A stretch of DNA of 64,000 nt from Chryseobacterium oleae (GCF_900115055.1 NZ_FOVD01000011.1:48749-112748), one strand, 5' to 3'; positions 8,385 through 16,535 are shown, numbered from the stretch's first letter. Numbers and translations are program-made. Notes: a model not told the origin generated them from the sequence alone.

Positions 8385-8648
8385 GGATCAGGTGTAACAG
8401 TTGATGCAAAGGGATTACTTAATGGTGTTTCAGTAAATAGTACTAAAGGATTAAGTATAAGTGATTTATCTGTTGGAATACCTAATGGGAAAATTGGAAC
8501 TACAACTGTTAGTCAAATTGAAGCACTAGGAGGAAAAATTACATCCTCTCCAACTAAAAATAATCCTTTTCATTCTACATTATCTGGTATAACAGCACAA
8601 CAAGCAGAAAAATTATTTAACCCTACAATAAAAAACCCTTTAAAATAA
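8385..8648 (+). pseudogene. Orphan toxin tip fragment
   Basis: An open stretch of 87 codons with no start codon: VTVDAKGLLNGVSVN at the front and NPFHSTLSGITAQQAEKLF near the end. The HSTLSGIT...LF-P pattern is one I associate with C-terminal ends of Bacteroidota tip toxins, but I cannot name the family. The immunity gene at 8,655 follows seven bases later. Confidence 0.5.
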
Positions 8649-8654
8649 ATAGTT

Positions 8655-8909
8655 ATGACACAATCAGAATTAGAAAATATTCTCGAAATATGTAATAAAG
8701 CAACCGTTTCTCCTTGGACTTCCTATATTGAAGGAAGAGATTTTGATTCAGGTTCAAGTTTTATAATGACAGGAGAAAATGAAAATAGAGATTATGATAT
8801 AGAATTTATAAAGATCAAACCAGAAGATCAAGATTTTATTGCTATGGCACGAAATGTCATCCCCCAATTAATTGATGAGATTGTTACATTAAAATCAAAA
8901 ATTAAGTAA
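8655..8909 (+). CDS. Immunity-like protein of the 8.4-kb tip
   Basis: 84 residues with the pattern SPWTSYIEGRDFDSGSSFI and then DQDFIAMARNVIPQLIDEI. Similar small proteins occur near polymorphic toxins and in phage accessory regions (from memory). Position directly after an orphan tip supports an immunity role. A strong terminator ends the unit. Confidence 0.55.
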   Translation: MTQSELENILEICNKATVSPWTSYIEGRDFDSGSSFIMTGENENRDYDIEFIKIKPEDQDFIAMARNVIPQLIDEIVTLKSKIK

Positions 8910-8944
8910 TGATAACCGATATAATATAAAAAATGGGGAGTTGT

Positions 8945-8979
8945 AATTTAGCGTATTAAGTTAATACGCTAAATTTTTT
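8945..8979 (+). terminator. Terminator
   Basis: AATTTAGCGTATTA and TAATACGCTAAATT form a 14-bp stem with a very short loop, followed by T6. Confidence 0.8.
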
Positions 8980-9153
8980 AAATTCAAATGATGGAATATT
9001 ATAAAGAAATAGAAATGGCATCGAATACGTGGAGTTGATAGCTTTTTTGAGACAAAAAGTTTATCCTTTTTATACTCTTTACATAAAATAGAAAAATTAG
9101 GGTGTTGATTTCAATGCCTTAGTTTTTAACAATGTTTCGCAAGAAACAGTGCA

Positions 9154-9442
9154 GGTGCTCTTGAAATCACGGATGCCAATGATTAATTAAATTTAGGAGA
9201 TCTTTTAAGAATTGAAAATGCAGCAACAAGAATTAGTAAACCAATTACAGTAGTTGGGAGTAAGGCAAGCGGAAAGACTAAGGCATATTCTGATTGGGAT
9301 TATGTTATTGAAAATGGAGTGGTCAAAAATAAAAAACTCAATCGCTGGCGCTAGATCTACAATAGGTAATACTCCAAGAAATATTGATCTTTTTAAGAAG
9401 CTTGATTTATCAAGGCCATATCTTACTATTCATTCACGTTAA
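9154..9442 (+). pseudogene. Nucleotidyltransferase-like toxin tip, copy 2
   Basis: A diverged copy of 6,256-6,555. It keeps the same TAA after DAND and the GSKASG...SDWDYV signature, but about 11 bases are missing after VIEN (near 9,314), which shifts the frame. Arg of GSRASG is Lys here. Clearly inactive. It precedes a paralogous immunity gene at 9,453. Confidence 0.6.
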
Positions 9443-9452
9443 ATTTATAAAT

Positions 9453-9884
9453 ATGTTAGGAATTATTGATCAAATTTTTATTAATAAGAATGGGCAAGGA
9501 CTTATTGATATACTTCCTTTTAAAATTTTTTTTTCTAATTTAAAGATAGAGGAAAAAAGAAATTATTTGGAACAGATAATATTTTTAATTACGCAATCAA
9601 AGCCTGAGAATAATGACATAGAAGTGGCTATAAAAGAAAGTAAATTAAAACCGACTTACACTCCTTGTGTTTTGTTGAAAAAAGGAGTTGCCAAACATAA
9701 TTTAGAAAAAATAATTGCTTTAACTGATTCTGAATTAGAAAAGGTACTAGTTTTATTCATGAGTCTTTTCAAAGTAGCTTATACTAAAAGGTTCAAGGAG
9801 GAAAAAAATAATCCTGATAAATGGTGGTATTGGGATTTGTCTCAACCTGAAAATGAAAACGAAATTTTGAAACATTATGGATAA
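9453..9884 (+). CDS. Immunity protein of the nucleotidyltransferase-like tip, copy 2
   Basis: 143 residues, homologous along its length to the product of 6,566-6,997 but with many substitutions in the middle; MLGIIDQIFINK and NNPDKWWYWDLS are unchanged. The next gene overlaps it by 8 bases (start at 9,877), so here it is joined in an operon with the copy-2 small immunity-like gene. The divergence suggests the two copies answer different toxin variants. Confidence 0.6.
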   Translation: MLGIIDQIFINKNGQGLIDILPFKIFFSNLKIEEKRNYLEQIIFLITQSKPENNDIEVAIKESKLKPTYTPCVLLKKGVAKHNLEKIIALTDSELEKVLVLFMSLFKVAYTKRFKEEKNNPDKWWYWDLSQPENENEILKHYG

Positions 9885-10131
9885 AAACATACAGGAACTA
9901 TTTGTGAAAAAATTTTGGAAAGAAGAAAGTATATGGTTTTATATACATTTTCAAAATGAAGAAGCAATCAGACAAATTGAAATTAGTTCTAAAGGAAAAG
10001 TATTTTTAACATTAGAAAACCCACAACAGGGAGAATCTATGTTATATGACCAATCTATTGAAGAACTTGATTTACAAGATTCTGACTTTATTCCAAAGGA
10101 AGAGTTTGAAGGTACTTGGAATGACCAATAA
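9877..10131 (+). CDS. Small immunity-like protein, copy 2
   Basis: 84 residues, near-identical to the product at 4,273-4,515 apart from the N-terminal MDKNI. The start overlaps the end of the previous gene by 8 bases, implying translational coupling. It marks the left edge of the second copy of the duplicated block. Function unknown; immunity is inferred. Confidence 0.55.
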   Translation: MDKNIQELFVKKFWKEESIWFYIHFQNEEAIRQIEISSKGKVFLTLENPQQGESMLYDQSIEELDLQDSDFIPKEEFEGTWNDQ

Positions 10132-10132
10132 C

Positions 10133-10158
10133 AATAAAGCCCCATTTGGGGCTTTATT
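10133..10158. terminator. Bidirectional terminator, copy 2
   Basis: AATAAAGCCCCA/TGGGGCTTTATT stem with a TT loop, shared by the convergent genes on both sides; same as 4,517-4,542 except for the loop. Confidence 0.8.
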
Positions 10159-10609
10159 TACTCTTATAATTTTCAACTATCAATAAATCTATTTGTGGAT
10201 AATTTTCAGATAAATTTTCAATTATTCTTTTTACATTATGCCAATCTAATCCACCCAATCCGGCACCAATTTTAGGTAATGCTATTTTATTAATTTTATT
10301 TAAATTTGAATAGGACAACATTTTTTCCAAAGCAGTCTCAATAGAATTAAGGTCAGCTTTAGTTCTCCAAGTAGCTTGAGTCCCTAAATTAAAAATAGTT
10401 CCAGTTTCGTATTTATAAATAAAAACATCTCCTAATAAAAACAAACCTTCTTGGCATAATGCTTTATATTCTTTATACATTTTAGGGTATTTCGTTTTGA
10501 ATTGTAATGCTATTCCTTTTCCCATAGCACCTGCACAGTTACAACCATGTGCAAAATTAGAAACTCCTTCTAGGCTAAAAATATCCCCTTCATAAATATA
10601 TGTAACCAT
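10154..10609 (-). CDS. Macro-domain ADP-ribose-binding protein (DarG/TARG1-like)
   Basis: 151 residues, a stand-alone macro domain. Visible motifs are GDIF (8-11, adenine-side Asp), HGCNCAGAMGKGIALQF (21-37, the ligand loop typical of DarG/TARG1-type macro domains) and PKIGAGLGGLDW (about 117-128, the phosphate loop). Such enzymes remove ADP-ribose from nucleic acid or protein. In a toxin-immunity array it could protect against an ADP-ribosyltransferase tip; this is inference. It is convergent with the small gene at 9,877. The start at 10,609 gives the full domain, and the broken sister copy lies at 4,538-4,992. Confidence 0.8.
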   Translation of the reverse strand: MVTYIYEGDIFSLEGVSNFAHGCNCAGAMGKGIALQFKTKYPKMYKEYKALCQEGLFLLGDVFIYKYETGTIFNLGTQATWRTKADLNSIETALEKMLSYSNLNKINKIALPKIGAGLGGLDWHNVKRIIENLSENYPQIDLLIVENYKSK

Positions 10610-10663
10610 TTTTTAAGCTTTATTTAAATCAAAGATATTATTTTTAAATTAAGATGGGTTTAT

Positions 10664-10762
10664 GGAGTATAAGGCGTACCAAATAGTGCATTATAGGAAT
10701 TAATTCAAGCAAATGAAACAAGATACCCAAATGCATTTATAAAAATAACTAAGTATAATTAA
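10664..10762 (+). pseudogene. Toxin-tail remnant, copy 2
   Basis: Reads GV, stop, GVPNSAL, stop, ELIQANETRYPNAFIKI to a stop at 10,760-10,762. It matches the remnant at 5,062-5,154, with an additional nonsense codon. It is followed three bases later by the intact immunity gene of the same unit. Confidence 0.45.
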
Positions 10763-10765
10763 TAT

Positions 10766-11107
10766 ATGAAACCAGAACAATTAGTAAGAGTTCTCGAAAG
10801 AGATGTTATTGAGGGAAATATAGAATTGTATAGAAACTTGTTAAATACAACAAATGAGGCACAAGATCCGGTATGGAAAGGGATTCTGCCTATGTATATT
10901 GAGTTTTCAAAGGAAGAAAAAGATGTTTTTTTGAAATTTTTAAGGATCGTTGAAATTAATACTCTATCTCATGTGTTGGGAATATTAGATGGAAGTACCT
11001 ATGTTGATGAAATAGATGATGATTTACTCCTAACTACAGAAAATAGCAATGTAAAGATTAACGAAGACTTACAGGACTTATTTTTAGAATTGATAGAAGG
11101 AAAATAA
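10766..11107 (+). CDS. Immunity-like protein (MKPEQLVRVL family), intact copy
   Basis: 113 residues, mostly alpha-helical in appearance, with DPVWKGILPMYIEF at 36-49 and VLGILDGSTYVDEIDDD near 73-89. It is the only intact member here; a frameshifted copy is at 5,178 and a fragment is fused to a toxin at 7,813. The upstream toxin is only a tail, so this is an orphan immunity gene. No family name is known to me. Confidence 0.6.
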   Translation: MKPEQLVRVLERDVIEGNIELYRNLLNTTNEAQDPVWKGILPMYIEFSKEEKDVFLKFLRIVEINTLSHVLGILDGSTYVDEIDDDLLLTTENSNVKINEDLQDLFLELIEGK

Positions 11108-11176
11108 ACAGTTAAAACATATTACCGATAATAAGGGTGTTGAGAAATTAATACCCAGATTTTTAATAATATAAAT

Positions 11177-11503
11177 ATGAAATTAGCAGAATTAATTCAG
11201 TTTTTCAGAAATGGAGGCTCTTATGAAGAGTTTTGCCAAACACAATCTTTGGATACTAAATCTGAGGTGGTTGAAATCTATATGGAGCAACCTTTAAAAA
11301 TAGACAATAATTTGGCTTTTTTTGAAATAGAGAAAACGGAAGGAAACATAGAATATTCTTATAATGGGATCAAATATTCTAATTTATTTGATTTTTATTA
11401 CTTTTTAGATGCTATTGAAGAGTCTAATAATGATGATAATCAAGCTTTGTCAAACGAAGAGCTTACAAAACTTCTTTATAATTATGCCATAAATGATGCA
11501 TAA
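11177..11503 (+). CDS. Orphan immunity-like protein
   Basis: 108 residues, acidic, with no signal peptide. The C-terminal helix-rich end (SNEELTKLLYNYAINDA) and the central SYNGIKYSNLFDFYYFLDA are the only notable features. No toxin lies directly upstream. Followed closely by a terminator. Function is inferred from context. Confidence 0.5.
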   Translation: MKLAELIQFFRNGGSYEEFCQTQSLDTKSEVVEIYMEQPLKIDNNLAFFEIEKTEGNIEYSYNGIKYSNLFDFYYFLDAIEESNNDDNQALSNEELTKLLYNYAINDA

Positions 11504-11519
11504 TCCAAAGCATTGCAAG

Positions 11520-11550
11520 CAGAGCATTGGTTTTTCCAATGCTCTGTTTT
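11520..11550 (+). terminator. Terminator
   Basis: CAGAGCATTGG and CCAATGCTCTG enclose TTTTT and are followed by TTTT. It separates the 11,177 gene from the four-gene immunity cluster that follows. Confidence 0.85.
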
Positions 11551-11565
11551 GCTAAAATAGAAATT

Positions 11566-12036
11566 ATGAATAATCAAGAATTAATAGAGAAAATATATTT
11601 AGAATCTACAAAAGGGATAAAAGAAGAAATATTAAATAATTGTGATGCATGGTATAACCATGTTTTGAATTTATCAAAAGCTCAACAAGTTGTTTATACT
11701 GTTATTTTATTTCAATGGCAAGTTGAGAATGGTGGATCTCATCAATATTTCTTAAATTCTTACGGACAATTTGCTTATTTAACCATTAAAAATTTAAAAT
11801 TAATAGAGGCATCTCAAAGAGCTAATTTATTAGATGCAGCAACCCATCTTGTTAATGAAGAATATTTGATAGAAGATGATTTTAGACATCTAATTTTTAA
11901 TAGAGAACTTTCAAAAATTGTAGATTTCGACGATATATTATTTGATAAATTAAATGAATTGGATGATAAGTATTATGAAATGAAAGATGAAAATATTTCA
12001 GAATTATTGGGCAATTATCTTAAGATAATATTATGA
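11566..12036 (+). CDS. DUF4375 (DMP19-like) immunity-type protein
   Basis: 156 residues. I start at the Met at 11,566, which lies just after the terminator; an upstream in-frame start would sit inside the hairpin. The core WQVENGGSHQYFLNSYG followed by ALxLIEA-type helices is the mark of DUF4375, the family of the DNA-mimic protein DMP19. Family members are common beside polymorphic toxins. It overlaps the SUKH gene by 4 bases, so the two are co-translated. Confidence 0.7.
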   Translation: MNNQELIEKIYLESTKGIKEEILNNCDAWYNHVLNLSKAQQVVYTVILFQWQVENGGSHQYFLNSYGQFAYLTIKNLKLIEASQRANLLDAATHLVNEEYLIEDDFRHLIFNRELSKIVDFDDILFDKLNELDDKYYEMKDENISELLGNYLKIIL

Positions 12037-12365
12037 GTTTAAATTTTGAATATCCTAACGATTATTTGTCATATATTAATAATTTAAAGGATAATGAAAT
12101 CAATTCTGAAAATGGATATATTGAGTTGTTTCCATTAAATGAATTGGAAGCAATCAATAAAGAATATGAAACCCAGAAGTTAGTTCCAAATTTTATAGCT
12201 ATTGGAACAAATGGAAGCGGTGTAGGTATTTTCATAAATAAAGAAAATAGTAATATTTACTCAATACCATTTGTCGGAATGGAAGAAAGTGATGCTGTTT
12301 TACTAGCTGAGTCGTTTTCAGAATTTATTTACAAATTTGAAAATGATGATATGGAAATAATTTAA
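12033..12365 (+). CDS. SMI1/KNR4 (SUKH) family immunity protein
   Basis: 110 residues. The pattern FEYPNDYLSYI, then ELFPLNELEAIN, then NFIAIGTNGSGVGIFIN and a closing FSEFIYKFEN is typical of the SUKH fold, the largest immunity superfamily in toxin arrays. It starts inside the end of the DUF4375 gene (ATGA overlap). No matching toxin lies next to it in this window. Confidence 0.8.
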   Translation: MSLNFEYPNDYLSYINNLKDNEINSENGYIELFPLNELEAINKEYETQKLVPNFIAIGTNGSGVGIFINKENSNIYSIPFVGMEESDAVLLAESFSEFIYKFENDDMEII

Positions 12366-12372
12366 AAATAGA

Positions 12373-13005
12373 ATGATAACATATAAAAAGATTGAAATAA
12401 GTAGTAATAATATTTATGTTGAGACTAAAGGACTAAACTCTTACTTAGATAAAGAAATTAGAGTTACCATTGGTAATAATCAACCCGAAAACTATATAGA
12501 CGTTATTAAATACATTATAGATTATATTGTAGATAGTAAACCTATTATTTCTGAAAACCAAAATATTGGCTATTATTCATGGCTTTTACAAATTAGACTA
12601 GATGAAAATAAATACTATGATCTGTATGAAGCAAACTCTGAGGGTAGCGGCTTTAATAAAGGTTGTGATACGGCAATTTCAGTTGTTAGAAATCAGTCTG
12701 AATTGTGCTCACATTATGGATTAGCTCCTCAATCTCCTAATTTTAGTCAGATGATTGTTATTTCTGATGGAGTTTATGAAGGGAAAGATATTGAAGGAAT
12801 CAGATATGAGTCACCAGAACACATGTCTGGATGGTGGTTAATTACGGATGATTATGATGATAATATTGAATCTTTAAAGACAGTTCATTTTCATCATGTG
12901 GCATTTGCGCGTCCTGATATTTTAAAATATCTTGGTTTACCATTTGGATATAGGTTTTTAATGGAAAATGGAAATGTGAAAGTGTCTAAGGATAATGATT
13001 CATAA
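12373..13005 (+). CDS. Immunity-like protein, two-part
   Basis: 210 residues. The N-terminal half (1-95) is unrecognised. The C-terminal half has SDGVYEGKDIEGIRYE, a MSGWWLITDDYDD strand and VHFHHVAFARPDILKYLGLPFGYRF; I associate that arrangement with Imm33-like or related domains, weakly. It starts 7 bases after the SUKH gene, so it is probably in the same operon. Confidence 0.55.
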   Translation: MITYKKIEISSNNIYVETKGLNSYLDKEIRVTIGNNQPENYIDVIKYIIDYIVDSKPIISENQNIGYYSWLLQIRLDENKYYDLYEANSEGSGFNKGCDTAISVVRNQSELCSHYGLAPQSPNFSQMIVISDGVYEGKDIEGIRYESPEHMSGWWLITDDYDDNIESLKTVHFHHVAFARPDILKYLGLPFGYRFLMENGNVKVSKDNDS

Positions 13006-13031
13006 ATTAGAAAAGGATAAAAACAATTTAA

Positions 13032-13787
13032 ATGAACTACAAAGAATTTAGTCAGGAGAAGCTGGATAACCTAATTCACATTCAAGATTTATTCAAAAAG
13101 AAGTTTGATATAGATGGCTATGAAAATTGGTTTTATGACAGTGAATCTGAACTTTTAAGATTATACAACTCGGACGAAGATGAAATATACTTTAGGTATA
13201 TCCCTGTAGGAAGCTATTCTCAAAATAAGCAAACATGGATGTGGAGCTGGTTCAATGAAAATTCAATTGAAAAGAGCAAAGAAAAGGTATTGGCTGTCAA
13301 AGAATTTGGTGCTAAAAATCAATACGAAAAATTGCTCGAAGGAACTTTTACCAGTGATAAATTTGATGCTTGGGAATTTACGTCAATCTGTCTGGATTTC
13401 TTAAATGGAATAGGAGCATACAAAGTTGATTCGAATGATTTGGACAAATTCATGGTTATTATGGCTGTCGAAGATATAGATTCCAAAGATGTTCAACTAC
13501 TTAAACAAAAAACAGTCGAATGTGTTCAGCATGGCTATTCACGCCCAGCATTTGTCTGCCAGCATTTAGATTGCAAAACTGCCAGAGGATTTCAGGAAGC
13601 CTTTGATACCTACAAAGGAATGGAATTGGAGGAAGATGATGACTTCCAAGCGTGGTGTGACGAATGTGAAAAAGTGAGGATTGAGCACGGTGAGTGGAAT
13701 GAAGAATCTGAGAGCTTTGCGCAAATTCAGTTAATTTGTGAGAATTGCTATTTTGAATTAAAAGAATTTAATCAAAAATCCAATTAA
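13032..13787 (+). CDS. DUF6882-like protein with C-terminal zinc-binding cysteines
   Basis: 251 residues. The N-terminal part carries VGSYSQNKQTWMWSWFN, which I link to DUF6882-type proteins. The C-terminal part holds paired cysteines (VCQHLDC, WCDECEKV, ICENCYFEL) that look like a zinc ribbon. Codon use is less AT-rich than its neighbours, suggesting separate origin. It ends the run of four same-strand immunity-type genes and precedes a terminator. Confidence 0.6.
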   Translation: MNYKEFSQEKLDNLIHIQDLFKKKFDIDGYENWFYDSESELLRLYNSDEDEIYFRYIPVGSYSQNKQTWMWSWFNENSIEKSKEKVLAVKEFGAKNQYEKLLEGTFTSDKFDAWEFTSICLDFLNGIGAYKVDSNDLDKFMVIMAVEDIDSKDVQLLKQKTVECVQHGYSRPAFVCQHLDCKTARGFQEAFDTYKGMELEEDDDFQAWCDECEKVRIEHGEWNEESESFAQIQLICENCYFELKEFNQKSN

Positions 13788-13895
13788 TATATTCAGATCT
13801 AAAATGCTGGGCAAAAATTTTTCTGGTATTTATTAAATATAAATTTGAAATAATTTTATGCGGTTGGGAAAATGTTGGGAAGAATAATAAATAAA

Positions 13896-13932
13896 AAACC
13901 GTAATACTTTTAATTATAGAGTATTACGGTTT
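13896..13932 (+). terminator. Terminator
   Basis: AAACCGTAATACT and AGTATTACGGTTT form a perfect 13-bp stem around an 11-base loop. Confidence 0.75.
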
Positions 13933-13938
13933 ACTGTT

Positions 13939-14769
13939 GTGGTTCCACCTGGGACCATTTCTTGTTGGGCTAATAACGGGGGAGAATTTATCAGTTACGG
14001 GGGAGGGTCAAGTGGTTCAGGAGGTCCAGGGCTCGCCTATAATTCCTCTGTAAGTTATGGTGGTTCTTTTACAATGGGAGATTGGGAAAATGTTATACCA
14101 GTTAATATAAATGCTCATGGAAATAGTTCTACATGGAACAATTCTGAAAATTAGGGCTACAATAGTTATCTTATGATGAGTAAGCTCACTGGTGCACTCG
14201 GGGAATGGAATTTGCAACAAAATAGGGCGCGATTTTACAATAAAGTTGTAGAGACAGGAGCCGATAAGATAGAAAGAAATTTTTACCTTATGTTTGGAGG
14301 AGCATTAGCGGCACCTTTTGTTGCAACCTATGCAGTCACTGGGTGGGCTACATTAGGCAGTTATGGTGCTATAGGCACATATGCACAAGGAACTATTATT
14401 AGAGGAGCAACTGATGCCGCCTTACAGCAAAGTATAAAAGGAAGTATAGATTTAAAGCAAACAGGTATCAACGCATTTATTGGAGGAGGATCAGGAAGTA
14501 CTGCTATAAAAATGGGATGGGCAAACTTTGTAGCTAATATGAGTAACAATATTTATACATCTTCGCAAGGAGGAAAAGGATGGAATGGAATATATAGTGA
14601 TAGATACATTAATGGATCTAAGGTATTCACGGGGATTATGGGAATGGCATTAGGGAACTATAATGGCCTAACAAACGGAATTCTAGGCGGATATTTTGGT
14701 ACTACTTTTTTGCCAGGAGTTTATTTTAACACAACAGATATTGTTATAGAAAATAAAATTAAAAAATGA
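13939..14769 (+). pseudogene. Orphan Rhs tip with membrane-type toxin and an in-frame stop
   Basis: It repeats the linker of the first Rhs protein (SGGPGLAYNSSVSYGGSFTMGD, split here only by small changes) without the Rhs core or Hint. A TAG at 14,152-14,154 interrupts it, and the same frame continues for 205 codons. The tip is hydrophobic and Gly-rich (FGGALAAPFVATYAVTGW, AFIGGGSGSTAIKMGW), consistent with a membrane-acting toxin. Its stop overlaps the start of the immunity gene (ATGA). One base change would restore a full tip. Confidence 0.7.
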
Positions 14770-15178
14770 AAAAATAATAGATAAGTATTTTCATGTAATT
14801 TGCATAGGAGTTGGTATTATAGTCATTTCTTGTATTCTTATTAATAGTTATTTTAGTAGTAAAAAAATTTTGGAAAATCCTAAATATACAATTGCATTAA
14901 TAATAAGTGATTGGCATCATAAAGATACTAATGGAATAGGTGTTGATTATGAGTATTTTGTAAACAAAAGAAGATATTCAAGTACTATAAACTTAGATTT
15001 GAAAAAAAATGAAAAATATTTATTAATCTTTGATTCTTTACACCCAAAAAGTAATGCTTTATTAGATGCATATAAAATTGATCAATTGTTTAATTTACCA
15101 GTTAAAGGGTGGAGTTTTAATGAATTACCAATAAAAGTTGATACAACTAAGATAGAAAATGTAGTTTTAGGGAATTAA
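14766..15178 (+). pseudogene. Frameshifted membrane-anchored immunity gene
   Basis: A homologue of 7,933-8,346. The start ATG overlaps the toxin stop, but the A run after it holds six As where seven are needed, so translation hits TAA after MKK. The corrected frame reads MKKIIDKYFHVICIGVGI, a membrane helix, then SDWHHKDTNGIGVDYEYFV and on to a stop at 15,176-15,178. A TTG at 14,870 could start only the soluble part, without the membrane helix. Confidence 0.65.
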
Positions 15179-15241
15179 TCGTTTATGAGGAATATGGGAA
15201 CTATAAAATTAAAATTTATTAATTTTTAAATAAACTTTTAT

Positions 15242-15622
15242 ATGAGAAGAAACAATATTATATTATTATTTTTTAGTCTTTTTTCATTATCAATCTATTC
15301 TCAAAAAACTAATGAGTATAAATTTTTAGTTAAAGGAGAATATGATAGTAAAATATATGAAAAATTAGAAAGTAATGCCGGGGATAAGGTTTATCTATGG
15401 CATAAGATTGAAGAAACCAAAGAAAATGATCCGGGGATAGAATTTATCGAATTTTATGTACAAATTAATTGCAGTGCAAAAACAAGTATTTTAAAAAGTT
15501 CTATTACTCATTGGAGAGATGGTGCTATTCAAAAATTTGATGATCCATCAAATAAAGAAATTCCAATAACAGATCCAAAATCTATACCTGGAATCTCATA
15601 TAAAAACCATTGTAAAAAGTAA
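15242..15622 (+). CDS. Secreted protein of unknown function
   Basis: 126 residues with a clear N-terminal signal (MRRNNIILLFFSLFSLSIYSQ, cut after YSQ in flavobacterial style). The mature part has two cysteines (INCSAKT and NHCKK at the end) that could pair in the periplasm. It is the last intact gene of the toxin array; a periplasmic immunity role is possible but unproven. Confidence 0.6.
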   Translation: MRRNNIILLFFSLFSLSIYSQKTNEYKFLVKGEYDSKIYEKLESNAGDKVYLWHKIEETKENDPGIEFIEFYVQINCSAKTSILKSSITHWRDGAIQKFDDPSNKEIPITDPKSIPGISYKNHCKK

Positions 15623-15740
15623 GATTGTAGCGTTTGTTCCCTTTATTCCTTTTATTAATTAATATTAGTGAAGAATACGAAACAATAATTTTATAAGTAG
15701 AGCATCAAAAAATTGGTCATGTTTCAAACACTTAAGTAAT

Positions 15741-15774
15741 AAAATATAGCGTTGATTTACAACGCTATATTTTT
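15741..15774 (+). terminator. Terminator, same type as 7,478
   Basis: AAAATATAGCGTTG/CAACGCTATATTTT stem with a short TTA-containing loop and a T-rich tail. Confidence 0.8.
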
Positions 15775-15825
15775 ATGAAATTAAAAAAAACTGAAAATTT
15801 CAAGTGATAGTTTAGTAGTTGGAAT

Positions 15826-15933
15826 AGAAGAAAATTGAAAGCAGACTACCTAAAATATTTAGAATCATACAAAGGTGTTTCAAATGTGTTGGTAAGAAGA
15901 TCAGTATATTTACCAGTACAAAAAGCGAAATAA
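15826..15933 (+). pseudogene. Toxin-tail remnant
   Basis: A 35-codon open stretch (KLKADYLKYLESYKGV, then LVRRSVYLPVQKAK and a stop) with no start. It looks like the end of a tip toxin. A further 26-codon open frame at 15,997-16,077 could be the tail of its immunity gene. Between here and 16,100 nothing else is recognisable. Confidence 0.35.
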
Positions 15934-16103
15934 AAATTGGTGAGACTATAAAGAACTTAAGCCCAAAAGATTATAGTTAAAAATAACTCATTGTTTATGT
16001 ATCTAAATGAAAAAAAAGTAATCTTTACACAACAACAATTAATTGAATACTGCATTGTAAAATTCATAAAAGACTAATGTGCTATAAACCCCGCTGCTCA
16101 AAG

Positions 16104-16400
16104 TCACCCGACTTTGATCGGATAAGAATAAACCCACTGCAAAAGCTTTGGGTTTTGTATTTTATAAAGGTGCTGCTTTTTTAGCAAAAAAATCTTTAAA
16201 CTTTTTATTGGTGAGTATTTTTTTCGCAAGTAGGAAAATAGTTTGTTGTCTTCCTCTTCAATTTGCTGTCTCAGCTGAATCTGTTCGAGTTCCGTTTTAT
16301 CTTCCAGAATTACTTCTTTAGGAATAGAACCGTTGTAATTAGTAATCTGATCAATTGACATGTCAAAAAGCTGAGCCTTTTTTTTGGGGAATTCTTCCAC
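16104..16400 (-). CDS. Small hypothetical protein at the left edge of the mobilizable element
   Basis: 98 residues as read (MEEFPKKKAQLFDMSIDQI... with a coiled-coil-like ELEQIQLRQQIEEEDN at about 37-52). After SPIKSLK the alternative frame gives DFFAKKAAPL and a stop just before the hairpin at 16,130. The true C-terminus may therefore be shorter, with a one-base slip in a T7 run near 16,190. Function unknown. Confidence 0.4.
   Translation of the reverse strand: MEEFPKKKAQLFDMSIDQITNYNGSIPKEVILEDKTELEQIQLRQQIEEEDNKLFSYLRKKYSPIKSLKIFLLKKQHLYKIQNPKLLQWVYSYPIKVG
16130..16155 (-). terminator. Hairpin at the 3' end of the 16.1-kb minus-strand gene
   Basis: AAACCCA and TGGGTTT arms around a 12-base loop. 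It lies inside the open frame as read but just beyond the likely corrected stop, which supports the frameshift idea. Confidence 0.5.
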
Positions 16401-16500
16401 ACCTAAACTTCTTTGTCTTTTTCGGTTTTAGAATAAGAGGATTTATCTACACTAAATTGACGACTTCAATTTGTTTAGGGTTTTTCCCTGTTTTCTAATA

Positions 16501-16535
16501 GTTATTTCAGTGTGAATTTACATTATAAATGAGTG
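16501..16535 (+). other. Possible oriT of the MobV relaxase
   Basis: CAGTGTGAATTTACATTATA lies about 200 bases upstream of the relaxase gene, preceded by a small AGGG-TTTTT-CCCT hairpin. MobV relaxases of the pMV158 type nick after an AGTGTG core (known for that family). The match is limited to this core, so this is a guess from position and motif. Confidence 0.3.

Noticed and set aside
15997..16077. 26-codon open frame as a gene
   Set aside because: Too short and with no start signal; at most the tail of a lost immunity gene.
16081..16160. Left attachment site of the element
   Set aside because: AACCCAC resembles the tRNA 3' end (ACCCAC) only over six bases, too little to call.
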